From the IMG/VR virus record IMGVR_UViG_3300021138_000207, positions 1 to 20,765 of that record: 20,765 bases of DNA; one strand, written 5' to 3'. Shown here in pieces: positions 1 through 5,207 of this stretch (the stretch's first letter is position 1; each line of letters begins with the position of its first letter). The notes beneath the pieces were generated by a model. That model was not told where the DNA came from. It searched no databases and saw only the letters and a list, made by a program, of their open reading frames with translations. The stretch is from a virus. The position numbers and the translations under genes are program-made.

Positions 1-15
1 GGGGGGGGGGGGGGG
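1..15. other. Poly-G run at the left end
   Basis: Fifteen consecutive G begin the window. In the minus-strand methyltransferase frame they would encode a Pro run directly after a normal-looking sequence, so they are probably a sequencing or assembly artefact at the contig end and not natural coding sequence. The true downstream part of the methyltransferase is therefore missing. Confidence 0.8.
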
Positions 16-516
16 TGAGTTATTTCTTGTTCCGAGAATCCATATACGATCTCTTTGATGGTTTGCGCCAACATCTGCTGCTCCCAGCACACACCATCTT
101 GCATCAAACCCCAACGAGGCCAAATCTCCAAGTACAAATCCGAGTCCTCTAGCAGTGAGCATTGGGCTGTTTTCCACAAAAACGTATTGGGGTCGAACTT
201 CGCAAACCACCCTTGCCATTTCTGCCCATAAAGAAGATTTTGTTCCTGAAATTCCCGCTCCTTTTCCGGCTGATGAAATGTCTTGACAAGGAAACCCTCC
301 AGATACCACGTCAACAATTCCTCGCCATGGTTTTCCGTCAAAGGTTTGTACGTCATCCCAAATCGGGAAAGGCGAGAGTACTTTGTCATTTTGTCGGGCG
401 CACAATACGCTTGCGGGGTAGGGTTCCCACTCAACTGCGCACACTGTTCTCCATCCAAGCAATTTGCCTCCAAGTATTCCTCCACCAGCGCCCGCGAATA
501 AAGCCAGCTCATTCAT
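1..516 (-). CDS. DNA (cytosine-5) methyltransferase, 3' end missing
   Basis: This frame is open from ATG at 516 to the window edge (172 codons, no stop seen). The product would transfer a methyl group from S-adenosylmethionine to C5 of cytosine in DNA. Family motifs appear in the right order: motif I FAGAGGG at residues 7-13 (SAM binding), motif IV GGFPCQDIS at 73-81 with catalytic Cys77, motif VI VENSP at 114-118 with Glu115, and motif VIII QRDRIW at 154-159. The target-recognition domain and motifs IX-X lie beyond the end, so specificity cannot be judged. The start is supported by GAGGA a few bases upstream. The gene diverges from the recombination genes. No restriction endonuclease is visible, so an orphan phage methylase protecting phage DNA is the likely role (inference). 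The final five Pro codons come from the terminal G run and are probably not real. Confidence 0.93.
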   Translation of the reverse strand, partial: MNELALFAGAGGGILGGKLLGWRTVCAVEWEPYPASVLCARQNDKVLSPFPIWDDVQTFDGKPWRGIVDVVSGGFPCQDISSAGKGAGISGTKSSLWAEMARVVCEVRPQYVFVENSPMLTARGLGFVLGDLASLGFDARWCVLGAADVGANHQRDRIWILGTRNNSPPPPP

Positions 517-548
517 CGTTTCCTCAAACTATCTTTCTTGATAATTCG

Positions 549-576
549 ATACTACACACATATGCGTTAAATGCAA
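549..576 (-). promoter_or_regulatory. Possible sigma70-type promoter for the methyltransferase
   Basis: On the minus strand TTGCAT (576-571) is followed after 16 bases by TAGTAT (554-549), each matching 4 of 6 consensus positions, about 33 bases before the ATG at 516. The 517-654 intergenic region must hold divergent promoters. On the plus side only a -10-like TGTAAT (614-619) without a good -35 was seen. Confidence 0.3.
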
Positions 577-654
577 AATGTTTCTTGCTTATGCGAATTG
601 TTGCGTGTAGAGTTGTAATTGTTGTACACACTCTTAACCACCAAGGAACCCATC

Positions 655-1233
655 ATGCAAGATTTAATCAAGGCATTGATCACTGCGCGTCAGCGATCTG
701 AGAATGCCAAAAAGAATGCAACCAATCCCGATTATAAGAACCGTTATGCTGATATAGCTGCTGTTATTGATGCAGTAAATTCTGCTTGTGAAGGTTTAGG
801 TTTGGCGTTTGTGCAGGACTGTCACTCTGATTCAGACAACATTACGGTTGTAACCCGCATATTGCATGAATCAGGCCAGGTCATGGATTTGGCCCCATTG
901 ACCATGCCGATTGCACAGAAAACACCGCAGGGTTATGGATCGGCATTGACCTATGGACGGCGGTATTCATTACAAACCGCTTTTGGTATTGCAGCGGAAC
1001 TGGATGACGATGGCAATGCTGCATCTCTTCGTGCCGCAGCAAAAACACTTCCCTCACCCGCGAATAAGAATCCCGATGTAATTGATGCAATTAAAAACTG
1101 TGTTGAATACGAAGAACTTGTTTCTTTATACAACGGTTTGTCGGCTGAATCTCGCACCTTATACATGGAAGAAGTGAAGGATAAGAAGGCAAAACTTAAA
1201 GAACTTGAGCGGCAAAATGGAAAAGTCGTATGA
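655..1233 (+). CDS. erf: ERF-family single-strand annealing protein
   Basis: The 192-aa product is an ERF-type recombinase, which anneals complementary single strands during phage recombination and repair. Family signatures are NPDYKNRYADIAAVIDAV (24-41) and, further on, GYGSALTYGRRYSLQTAFGI (93-112) followed by the acidic ELDDDGN (115-121). The C-terminal third is charged and variable, as usual in the family. The in-frame TTG at 619 would add 12 residues, but ATG 655 has AAGGA at 643-647 and begins the conserved part, so it is preferred. It is the first gene of the plus-strand cluster and is followed within 600 bp by a YqaJ-type exonuclease and an SSB, the usual partners of an annealing protein. 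Confidence 0.9.
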   Translation: MQDLIKALITARQRSENAKKNATNPDYKNRYADIAAVIDAVNSACEGLGLAFVQDCHSDSDNITVVTRILHESGQVMDLAPLTMPIAQKTPQGYGSALTYGRRYSLQTAFGIAAELDDDGNAASLRAAAKTLPSPANKNPDVIDAIKNCVEYEELVSLYNGLSAESRTLYMEEVKDKKAKLKELERQNGKVV

Positions 1234-1516
1234 GGAACGTAAACGCGATTGGTGGCGTTGGCATACTGATAATCCAGAGGTGTGGCAATACTTTGAACGG
1301 TTTGCGTTTGAAGCCGTTTCAAAGGGCCGCACTCGAATCAGTCACTGGCTCATCATTAATCGCATTCGTTGGGAAGTGAGCATTATGACCAAGGGCACGG
1401 ATTTTAAGATTTCTAACGAGTACATCGCCTTTTATGCGCGTTTATGGCGTGCTAAACATCCTGCTCATAAAGAGTTATTCAACATTAAACGAATGATAGG
1501 TGAACCCCATGAATGA
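1217..1516 (+). CDS. Conserved phage protein of unknown function, Trp-rich N-terminus
   Basis: This 99-aa protein overlaps the end of the ERF gene by 17 bases. The N-terminal part is rich in aromatic and basic residues (DWWRWHTDNPEVWQYFERFA), followed by SHWLIINRIRWEV and a segment FKISNEYIAFYARLW. This pattern resembles small unannotated proteins I have seen in phage recombination and replication regions, but I know no assigned function. ATG 1217 is chosen. An upstream TTG at 1205 is possible but has no better ribosome binding site. Its place between the annealing protein and the exonuclease suggests a DNA-metabolism accessory role (inference only). Confidence 0.75.
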   Translation: MEKSYEERKRDWWRWHTDNPEVWQYFERFAFEAVSKGRTRISHWLIINRIRWEVSIMTKGTDFKISNEYIAFYARLWRAKHPAHKELFNIKRMIGEPHE

Positions 1517-1625
1517 TTTTTGGAGTGTCGTATTTGCAGTAATGATTGGTTGTTGGTTGTTTGATTTATCGTATTTTTTAGTTGAGCGGTTCTTTTATTT
1601 TTTGTTTCGTTACTTGGATAAATAA
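1509..1625 (+). CDS. Small single-span membrane protein, 38 aa
   Basis: A short frame starts with ATG at 1509, overlapping the previous stop by 8 bases, with AGGTGA about six bases upstream. The predicted product, starting MNDFWSVVFAVMIGCWLFDL, is almost wholly hydrophobic and aromatic (about residues 4-34) and ends RYLDK, so it would be a one-span membrane peptide. No family is recognised. Support is the ribosome binding site, the tight coupling to both neighbours and the membrane-like composition. It could be a chance frame. Confidence 0.5.
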   Translation: MNDFWSVVFAVMIGCWLFDLSYFLVERFFYFLFRYLDK

Positions 1626-1627
1626 TC

Positions 1628-1807
1628 ATGAACATTGTAGATAGCATCTTATCCTTGCTGTTTCGTGTAGATAACACCGTGATGGAAATTGAAAACCAAA
1701 ACGTAATCCTGCGCGAAGTCATTTTATCCTTACATCGTGAATCTTTAGAGGCCAATGTCATCCTTGAATCCGTTCACGATATTTTAGAAAAAAAGGTCAC
1801 TACATGA
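1628..1807 (+). CDS. Small helical protein of unknown function, 59 aa
   Basis: ATG at 1628 begins two bases after the preceding stop, and the frame ends in an ATGA overlap with the exonuclease gene (TGA 1805-1807, next ATG 1804). The sequence is rich in Leu, Ile, Val and Glu with hydrophobic residues at heptad-like spacing (for example ENQNVILREVILSLHRES), so an amphipathic or coiled-coil helix is likely. No known family is recognised. The precise translational coupling to the exonuclease is the best evidence that it is expressed. Confidence 0.6.
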   Translation: MNIVDSILSLLFRVDNTVMEIENQNVILREVILSLHRESLEANVILESVHDILEKKVTT

Positions 1808-2460
1808 ATGAGTTAGATCATATTCCTTCCGAACAAGTTGAACAGCGATCCGCACAATGGTTTCTTGAGCGGTTGGGCCGCGCAACGGGTAGCAAGTTTA
1901 AAGATGTAATGGCTGTCACTAAAACCGGTGAATCGGCTTATCGCAAGAAATATAAGATTCAATTGGTTGCAGAGCGTTTAACAGGTGTTGCTACCACCTT
2001 CTTCGTTAATTCAGCGATGCAGTGGGGCACAGATCACGAAGATGAAGCGGCTGAACAATTCAGCATTAAAACGGGTTTATTGCTCGATGAAATCGGTTTT
2101 GTTAAACACCCCACGCTTATGTGTGGCGTTTCCCCTGATCGCGTCATCCAAACACCCGATGGCCCTGTGGTGTTAGAAATCAAATGTCCTGAGACTGCCA
2201 CGCATGTTGAATGGATGTTGGATGGCGTTTTGCCAGACCAGCATAAGCCACAAGTGATGGGCCAGATGTGGTTGATGAATTGCCCTTATGCCTATTTTTG
2301 TTCCTACGATCCGCGTATGCCTGGCAATGCTCAATTGTTTATCGTCAAAGTGGAACGTGATGATGTTTATATTGAAAAGTTAAAAGCTGAAATCATCAAG
2401 TTTTTAAGTGAAGTAGATGAAATGCAAAACACATTAACAAATTATTCAGCGTCATTTTAA
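1804..2460 (+). CDS. YqaJ/lambda-Exo-like viral recombinase (5'-3' exonuclease)
   Basis: The 218-aa product fits the YqaJ viral recombinase family of PD-(D/E)xK nucleases, which resect double-strand ends to give single strands for annealing. Visible motifs are QRSAQWFLERLGRATGSKF (14-32), the Trp-Gly-x-x-x-Glu box QWGTDHEDEAAEQF (73-86), and the catalytic core GVSPDRVI...VVLEIKCP (108-129) with Asp112, Glu125 and Lys127 as metal-binding and catalytic residues. The KPQVMGQMWLMN segment (148-159) supplies the conserved Gln residues. The length matches lambda exonuclease (226 aa). It is translationally coupled to the small gene upstream and is followed by SSB, completing an annealase, exonuclease and SSB set with the ERF protein. 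Confidence 0.92.
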   Translation: MNELDHIPSEQVEQRSAQWFLERLGRATGSKFKDVMAVTKTGESAYRKKYKIQLVAERLTGVATTFFVNSAMQWGTDHEDEAAEQFSIKTGLLLDEIGFVKHPTLMCGVSPDRVIQTPDGPVVLEIKCPETATHVEWMLDGVLPDQHKPQVMGQMWLMNCPYAYFCSYDPRMPGNAQLFIVKVERDDVYIEKLKAEIIKFLSEVDEMQNTLTNYSASF

Positions 2461-2472
2461 GGAGAAATAACC

Positions 2473-2886
2473 ATGCAATTAATTGGATTAGCACGTTTAA
2501 CCGCCGAACCTGAGTTGTCTTACACCCAATCCCAAACCGCAGTGTTGCGCCTTCGCCTGGTGTATAGCTATGGTCAAAAGGCCAAAGGGGATCAATATAA
2601 GCCTAGCCAGTTTGTGCAAGCTACTTTATTTGGTTCACGCGCTGAATCGCTGCAACCGTATTTAAAAAAGGGCAGCATGGTTTGTGTGACGCTGGATCAA
2701 GTGAATGTGCGCACCTATAACAAATCCCGTGGTAGCCAGGGCGTTTCCCTCGAGGGGATCGTGGGCGCATTAGAGTTTGCGGGTAGCGTAGAACAAGCAG
2801 AAGAACATCACACCCCCGCACATCGGCCTGCTGCAAAACCACCCGCCGATCCTTTTGCTGAATTAGAAGATAATATTCCTTTTTAA
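2473..2886 (+). CDS. ssb: Single-stranded DNA-binding protein
   Basis: The 137-aa product has an N-terminal OB-fold (about residues 1-107) of bacterial or phage SSB type. It starts MQLIGLARLTAEPELSYTQS, contains VQATLFGSRAESLQPYLKKG (48-67), typical of the SSB core, and continues with a strand VCVTLDQVNVRTY. A Pro/Ala-rich linker follows and the protein ends in the acidic tip AELEDNIPF, equivalent to the DDDIPF tail through which SSBs recruit partner proteins. A strong ribosome binding site (AAGGAG) lies 8 bases before the ATG. It protects single strands produced by the exonuclease next door and probably serves phage replication too. Confidence 0.93.
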   Translation: MQLIGLARLTAEPELSYTQSQTAVLRLRLVYSYGQKAKGDQYKPSQFVQATLFGSRAESLQPYLKKGSMVCVTLDQVNVRTYNKSRGSQGVSLEGIVGALEFAGSVEQAEEHHTPAHRPAAKPPADPFAELEDNIPF

Positions 2887-2895
2887 TTGTTGAAA

Positions 2896-2914
2896 TGTGT
2901 TGACGTATCACACA
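2896..2914. promoter_or_regulatory. Inverted repeat over the -35 element, possible operator
   Basis: TGTGT (2896-2900) and ACACA (2910-2914) form a 19-bp interrupted palindrome that overlaps the TTGACG element at 2900-2905. A repressor bound here would block the promoter of the ribbon-helix-helix gene. Autoregulation by that protein is a natural guess but unproven. Confidence 0.35.
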
Positions 2915-2928
2915 ATTAAGTATATATT
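2900..2928 (+). promoter_or_regulatory. Sigma70-type promoter for the ribbon-helix-helix gene
   Basis: TTGACG (2900-2905), a 17-base spacer and TATATT (2923-2928) give a near-consensus housekeeping promoter. It lies in the 65-base gap after the SSB gene, 24 bases before the next ATG. This is the best promoter in the window and suggests that the following small genes can be transcribed independently of the recombination module. Confidence 0.7.
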
Positions 2929-2951
2929 TATAACCGTAGTAAGGAGATGCC

Positions 2952-3119
2952 ATGCCAAAGAAACGCGAAGCCGTACCCAATGATGCAACTAAAATTTGGG
3001 TCACAGTTCGATTGGATGGTTTGACGTATAACCAGATTATTGATTTTGCAAAGAATCAAAATCGCACGATTAGCAGTCAAATCAGACAATTTATTTTAGA
3101 AGGTTTAAAACTTAAATAA
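2952..3119 (+). CDS. Ribbon-helix-helix (Arc/CopG-like) DNA-binding protein, 55 aa
   Basis: A short gene with AAGGAG seven bases before its ATG. The sequence has a basic start MPKKREAV, one beta-strand KIWVTVRLDG (14-23), helix TYNQIIDFAKNQNR, then TISSQIRQFILEGLKL. This is the layout of ribbon-helix-helix repressors: a short strand forming an intertwined dimer, then two helices with a turn before the second. Such proteins bind palindromic operators as dimers. Its own strong promoter, overlapped by an inverted repeat, supports a regulatory role, possibly controlling the early genes. An antitoxin role is less likely because no toxin-like partner is recognised next to it. Confidence 0.72.
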   Translation: MPKKREAVPNDATKIWVTVRLDGLTYNQIIDFAKNQNRTISSQIRQFILEGLKLK

Positions 3120-3131
3120 GGACTAACAACT

Positions 3132-3428
3132 ATGTGTACCACCACGCTAGATGCTGCACAAAGGAAATACGACAATATGTCCCCCGCTGATGATCTTGAT
3201 GTATTAGAAGGCATCAGTGATTTTGAGTACCGTAAACTGCAACGTAAACTCGCCCGCCTATGCTGGGAAAGCATCATTGCTGACGTGTTAGAACAAGTGG
3301 ATTTGCTACCCGCATTTGAAGCAGGGCCAGTGTCGTTAGGTAGCTTGTTCCATGCAGCGATTGGTGAACAACTTAATGATCGCATCGTGGCTCATATCCA
3401 AGACGAACAATTTAAGAGGGGTGAATGA
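3132..3428 (+). CDS. Hypothetical protein, 98 aa
   Basis: ATG 3132 follows AAGGA at 3118-3122. The predicted protein is soluble, acidic and mainly helical, with charged stretches such as FEYRKLQRKLARLCWESII (31-49) and a C-terminus LNDRIVAHIQDEQFKRGE. No family is recognised. It follows the ribbon-helix-helix gene by 12 bases and overlaps the next ORF by an ATGA junction, so it probably belongs to the same transcript. An internal ATG at residue 16 is an alternative start. Confidence 0.7.
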   Translation: MCTTTLDAAQRKYDNMSPADDLDVLEGISDFEYRKLQRKLARLCWESIIADVLEQVDLLPAFEAGPVSLGSLFHAAIGEQLNDRIVAHIQDEQFKRGE

Positions 3429-3547
3429 TGCAAGATTACCGCCCAAATTACCGCCAATATGAGATGCCCATCATCGCTCAGGTTGGCTTGTCAATGGTCA
3501 CACTGTTTGCCATCTGGTTTGCAATAAGCGTACTGTTTAGTTTTTAA
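3425..3547 (+). CDS. Small single-span membrane protein, 40 aa
   Basis: The ATG at 3425 overlaps the previous stop (TGA 3426-3428), and AAGAGGGG lies a few bases upstream. The product has a polar, Tyr/Gln-rich start (MMQDYRPNYRQYEMP) and then one continuous hydrophobic segment of about 24 residues (IIAQVGLSMVTLFAIWFAIS), ending VLFSF. That is the profile of a tiny one-span membrane protein. No family is recognised. Confidence 0.55.
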   Translation: MMQDYRPNYRQYEMPIIAQVGLSMVTLFAIWFAISVLFSF

Positions 3548-3562
3548 GACAGAGATATTCCC

Positions 3563-3757
3563 ATGAAACTATCACATCGCTTATTAGACGGCATGCCTTA
3601 CACCCCATCAGCTAAGACTGATATTACAAAGACTTGGGCTAAATATGGATGGGTTCCACCATCACGTTTAAGGGAGAGTACAGAATGCAGTACCTATTCG
3701 GAATCATTATCGCCATCGGTTGTGCAGTTTGCATCGCCGAAGAAAAAAAGACGTTAG
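3563..3757 (+). CDS. Hypothetical protein, 64 aa, overlapping the next gene
   Basis: The N-terminal half (LLDGMPYTPSAKTDITKTWA, then KYGWVPPSRL) resembles short phage proteins with a PYTP...TDI...T(W/F)..(Y/F)GW.PPS pattern that I have seen but that have no assigned function. The second half runs in another frame over the start of the 3685 gene (73-base overlap), is Ser-rich and ends KKKRR. The upstream GAGAT is a weak ribosome binding site. The conserved-looking N-terminus argues that it is real, and the tail may simply be read-through of the neighbour's coding sequence. Confidence 0.5.
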   Translation: MKLSHRLLDGMPYTPSAKTDITKTWAKYGWVPPSRLRESTECSTYSESLSPSVVQFASPKKKRR

Positions 3758-3900
3758 ACGCTGAGATCGTTGCTTTAAAACAGCAGGTTGAGGCAACACA
3801 AGAAGAGAAGGCGGCATCAATTAGTTATATTGCTCGATTGACTGCTTTAATGGAACACAACAATGAATGTTTAGGAGAAATTGAAGATGGAAAACCTTGA
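3685..3900 (+). CDS. Membrane-anchored coiled-coil protein, 71 aa (possible i-spanin-like)
   Basis: ATG 3685 has AGGGAG at 3671-3676, so it is preferred over an in-frame ATG at 3649. The product begins with a hydrophobic segment MQYLFGIIIAIGCAVCIAEE, a signal anchor or uncleaved signal. A charged coiled-coil helix follows, with many Glu/Gln (KKTLDAEIVALKQQVEATQE) and another helix up to IARLTALMEHNN. An N-terminal anchor with a periplasmic coiled coil is the shape of Rz-type inner-membrane spanins, but the gene lies in the early plus-strand cluster, away from the lysis cassette, and the sequence alone does not prove that function. Confidence 0.65.
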   Translation: MQYLFGIIIAIGCAVCIAEEKKTLDAEIVALKQQVEATQEEKAASISYIARLTALMEHNNECLGEIEDGKP

Positions 3901-4114
3901 AGTTATTGATGCAGAACTTGTAGAACAACACGATGAACCCGTGCAAAAACCTGCACGCCAATTTGCTGGTTACATTGTGTTTTATCCAAACACTGATGGC
4001 GAGGATTTACCCGAACCCATGATTGGTGTATTCAAGAAACCCACCGCTGCCCAAATTAAAAAACTGGTTGCAATGGGTTGGGCGTGGCGCGATGCAGAAC
4101 CCGAAACATTTTAA
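3887..4114 (+). CDS. Hypothetical protein, 75 aa
   Basis: The frame can start at TTG 3881, but AGGAG (3873-3877) is correctly spaced only for ATG 3887. It overlaps the end of the preceding gene by 14 bases in another frame. The product is acidic at the N-terminus (MENLEVIDAELVEQHDE). A globular-looking part follows: FAGYIVFYPNTDGEDLPEPM, then IGVFKKPTAAQIKKLVAMGW and a C-terminal AWRDAEPETF. No known family is recognised. Confidence 0.65.
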   Translation: MENLEVIDAELVEQHDEPVQKPARQFAGYIVFYPNTDGEDLPEPMIGVFKKPTAAQIKKLVAMGWAWRDAEPETF

Positions 4115-4142
4115 TTAATACTTTCATAAGGAAACCACCTCC

Positions 4143-4388
4143 ATGAAAACCATTACATCTTTATTGATCTTAACCGCACTGGCTTTATCTGGCTGTGCAT
4201 CTTCACCTAAAAATACTGAAATCCAAGGCTATCGCGGCTTGGTTCAGTTATCCCAGCAACAAGTGATCCAGCAATCGTTAAGCTGCACTCAGGCACACAT
4301 GCGTGCCTCAGTTGAGTATATTCAACAGCAATACAACAATGGATCGGTATCAGTACCTGTGCAAGTTAATTGCTACCCTGGGAGATAA
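4143..4388 (+). CDS. Small predicted lipoprotein, 81 aa
   Basis: The N-terminus MKTITSLLILTALALSGC is a clear lipoprotein signal peptide with lipobox LSGC, and Cys18 is the lipidation site. The residue after it is Ala, which by the usual +2 rule favours outer-membrane sorting in Gram-negative hosts. The mature part is Gln/Ser-rich (VQLSQQQVIQQSLSC) and holds two further Cys that could form a disulphide (residues 48 and 77). AAGGAAACC precedes the ATG. It might be an outer-membrane spanin or a surface-exclusion lipoprotein, but it is not Pro-rich like Rz1 and is not in the lysis cassette, so its function is open. Confidence 0.78.
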   Translation: MKTITSLLILTALALSGCASSPKNTEIQGYRGLVQLSQQQVIQQSLSCTQAHMRASVEYIQQQYNNGSVSVPVQVNCYPGR

Positions 4389-4391
4389 GTC

Positions 4392-4640
4392 ATGTTAGAT
4401 TTCTTACATAAAATATTTGCTCGGCCCGATACCGAAGCGCCTTCCATTGGTTCAATTAAATTAACCGATGAACATGGCGTGACCTGGGTATTCAACCCAC
4501 AAATTGACATTACTCCGCTTGAAATAGCGAAGTTAATGCCTTTGTTTTCCATGCTGCCATTATGTTTAAAAACAGGGTTGAACTGGCAAGGGTATGTGGA
4601 TAAGTACGGATTATGGCGGCATTTTGAGGTTAAACAATGA
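4392..4640 (+). CDS. Hypothetical protein, 82 aa
   Basis: ATG 4392 lies three bases after the lipoprotein stop, with GGGAGA upstream. The product starts MLDFLHKIFARPDTEAPSIG, followed by a strand-rich part (IKLTDEHGVTWVFNPQIDIT). Next comes a helix of hydrophobic residues, PLEIAKLMPLFSMLPLCLKT, and a polar end (WQGYVDKYGLWRHFEVKQ). The sequence from TPLEIAKL resembles a short soluble alpha/beta protein. No family is recognised. It overlaps the next start by an ATGA junction. Confidence 0.65.
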   Translation: MLDFLHKIFARPDTEAPSIGSIKLTDEHGVTWVFNPQIDITPLEIAKLMPLFSMLPLCLKTGLNWQGYVDKYGLWRHFEVKQ

Positions 4641-4822
4641 CACGCGAAGCGATGATTATGGCGTTAGATGCATTGCAAAATGTGACTTTCTATGCAACCA
4701 ACACCGATGGTACAGTCACGATGCCTTACAAAGTGGATGGTGATGATACTGAAGCCAAAGAATGTGACAAAGCCATTCGCGCTTTATTGGAAGCGTTAAA
4801 CTCAAGTGGGATTTTACAATGA
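4637..4822 (+). CDS. Short phage protein with MTREAM...MALDAL pattern, 61 aa
   Basis: The start overlaps the previous stop (ATGA at 4637-4640). The pattern MTREAMIMALDALQN, then ECDKAIRALLEALNSSG, matches a widespread class of tiny phage and prophage proteins: a first helix MTR.eAl.mAL.aLe, a variable loop, then C..AI.aLreAL. These form two-helix units with no assigned function. It is coupled to the following gene by another 4-base overlap. Confidence 0.65.
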   Translation: MTREAMIMALDALQNVTFYATNTDGTVTMPYKVDGDDTEAKECDKAIRALLEALNSSGILQ

Positions 4823-5025
4823 TTCAATATAATGAACCTGATGCAGAAATAAAAGAATTGTGGAATAAAGCACATAGCAATTATTATGTGTTTGCTCAAT
4901 TATTGGTTGAGCGAATGAATAAAAAAGCGTTGTCTGATGAACAATTAACAGAATTGTGGAAGGCTGCACGCACTTATTTGGCCTATGGACGTATGATAGA
5001 ACAGGTGCATCAAATTAGTGAATGA
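4819..5025 (+). CDS. Hypothetical protein, 68 aa
   Basis: The gene is coupled to the previous one by an ATGA overlap (4819-4822). The product is a soluble, mainly helical protein: IKELWNKAHSNYYVFAQLLV, then KKALSDEQLTELWKAARTYL and YGRMIEQVHQISE. The two ELW.KA segments may be related helical units. No family is recognised. It ends one base before the start of the next ORF. Confidence 0.62.
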   Translation: MIQYNEPDAEIKELWNKAHSNYYVFAQLLVERMNKKALSDEQLTELWKAARTYLAYGRMIEQVHQISE

Positions 5026-5205
5026 ATGGATATTGATTTAGATAAGTTCTGTTTAGATGGAAAACCGCATACCTGGTGGAAAGACATGGATGGGGATTTG
5101 GAGTGCCTTAAGTGTGGAGAAATTCAAGAGAAAAAGACCCCGCCTAAGCGGGGGAAGGATCGTCAACCAAGGAGAGTGGGCTTTGACGATCAGGGGGAAA
5201 TTTAA
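5026..5205 (+). CDS. Small zinc-ribbon-like protein, 59 aa
   Basis: The frame begins at ATG 5026, immediately after the preceding TGA. An upstream ATG at 5022 is in a frame that stops at once. Cys9, His15 and the knuckle CLKCG (27-31), set in HTWWKDMDGDLECLKCGE, look like the short phage zinc-ribbon proteins with an H.W...DG...C..CG pattern. The C-terminal 20 residues are basic and low-complexity. That part of the gene contains two hairpins, one of them the terminator of the opposing operon, so its sequence may be constrained by RNA function more than by protein. It is the last plus-strand gene and lies two bases from the stop of the convergent holin gene. Confidence 0.6.
   Translation: MDIDLDKFCLDGKPHTWWKDMDGDLECLKCGEIQEKKTPPKRGKDRQPRRVGFDDQGEI
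5131..5153 (-). terminator. Rho-independent terminator of the lysis/tail operon
   Basis: On the minus strand CCCCGC-TTAG-GCGGGG (positions 5153-5138) is followed at once by TCTTTTT (5137-5131), a six-pair GC stem with a T-tract. It lies 55 bases beyond the holin stop. On the plus strand the hairpin has no T-tract after it, so it acts only on minus-strand transcription. It lies inside the zinc-ribbon ORF. Confidence 0.8.
5158..5191. repeat. 9-bp perfect inverted repeat at the convergent junction
   Basis: GATCGTCAA (5158-5166) and TTGACGATC (5183-5191) are perfect inverted arms around a 16-base loop, 5 bases past the GC terminator hairpin. No T-tract follows, so its role (RNA structure, protein site or transcript 3' end protection) is unknown. 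Confidence 0.55.
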
Positions 5206-5207
5206 CA

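Noticed and set aside
585-619. Plus-strand promoter before the ERF gene
   Set aside because: Only a -10-like TGTAAT (614-619) is present; no -35 at 15-19 bases is convincing, so it is not listed as a feature.
619-654. TTG start extending the ERF protein by 12 residues
   Set aside because: The ribosome binding site AAGGA fits ATG 655, and the added residues do not look like the family's N-terminus.
162-701. Plus-strand ORF of 179 codons
   Set aside because: It is antisense to the methyltransferase and crosses the start of the ERF gene; its sequence shows no domain and the minus strand carries clear methylase motifs.
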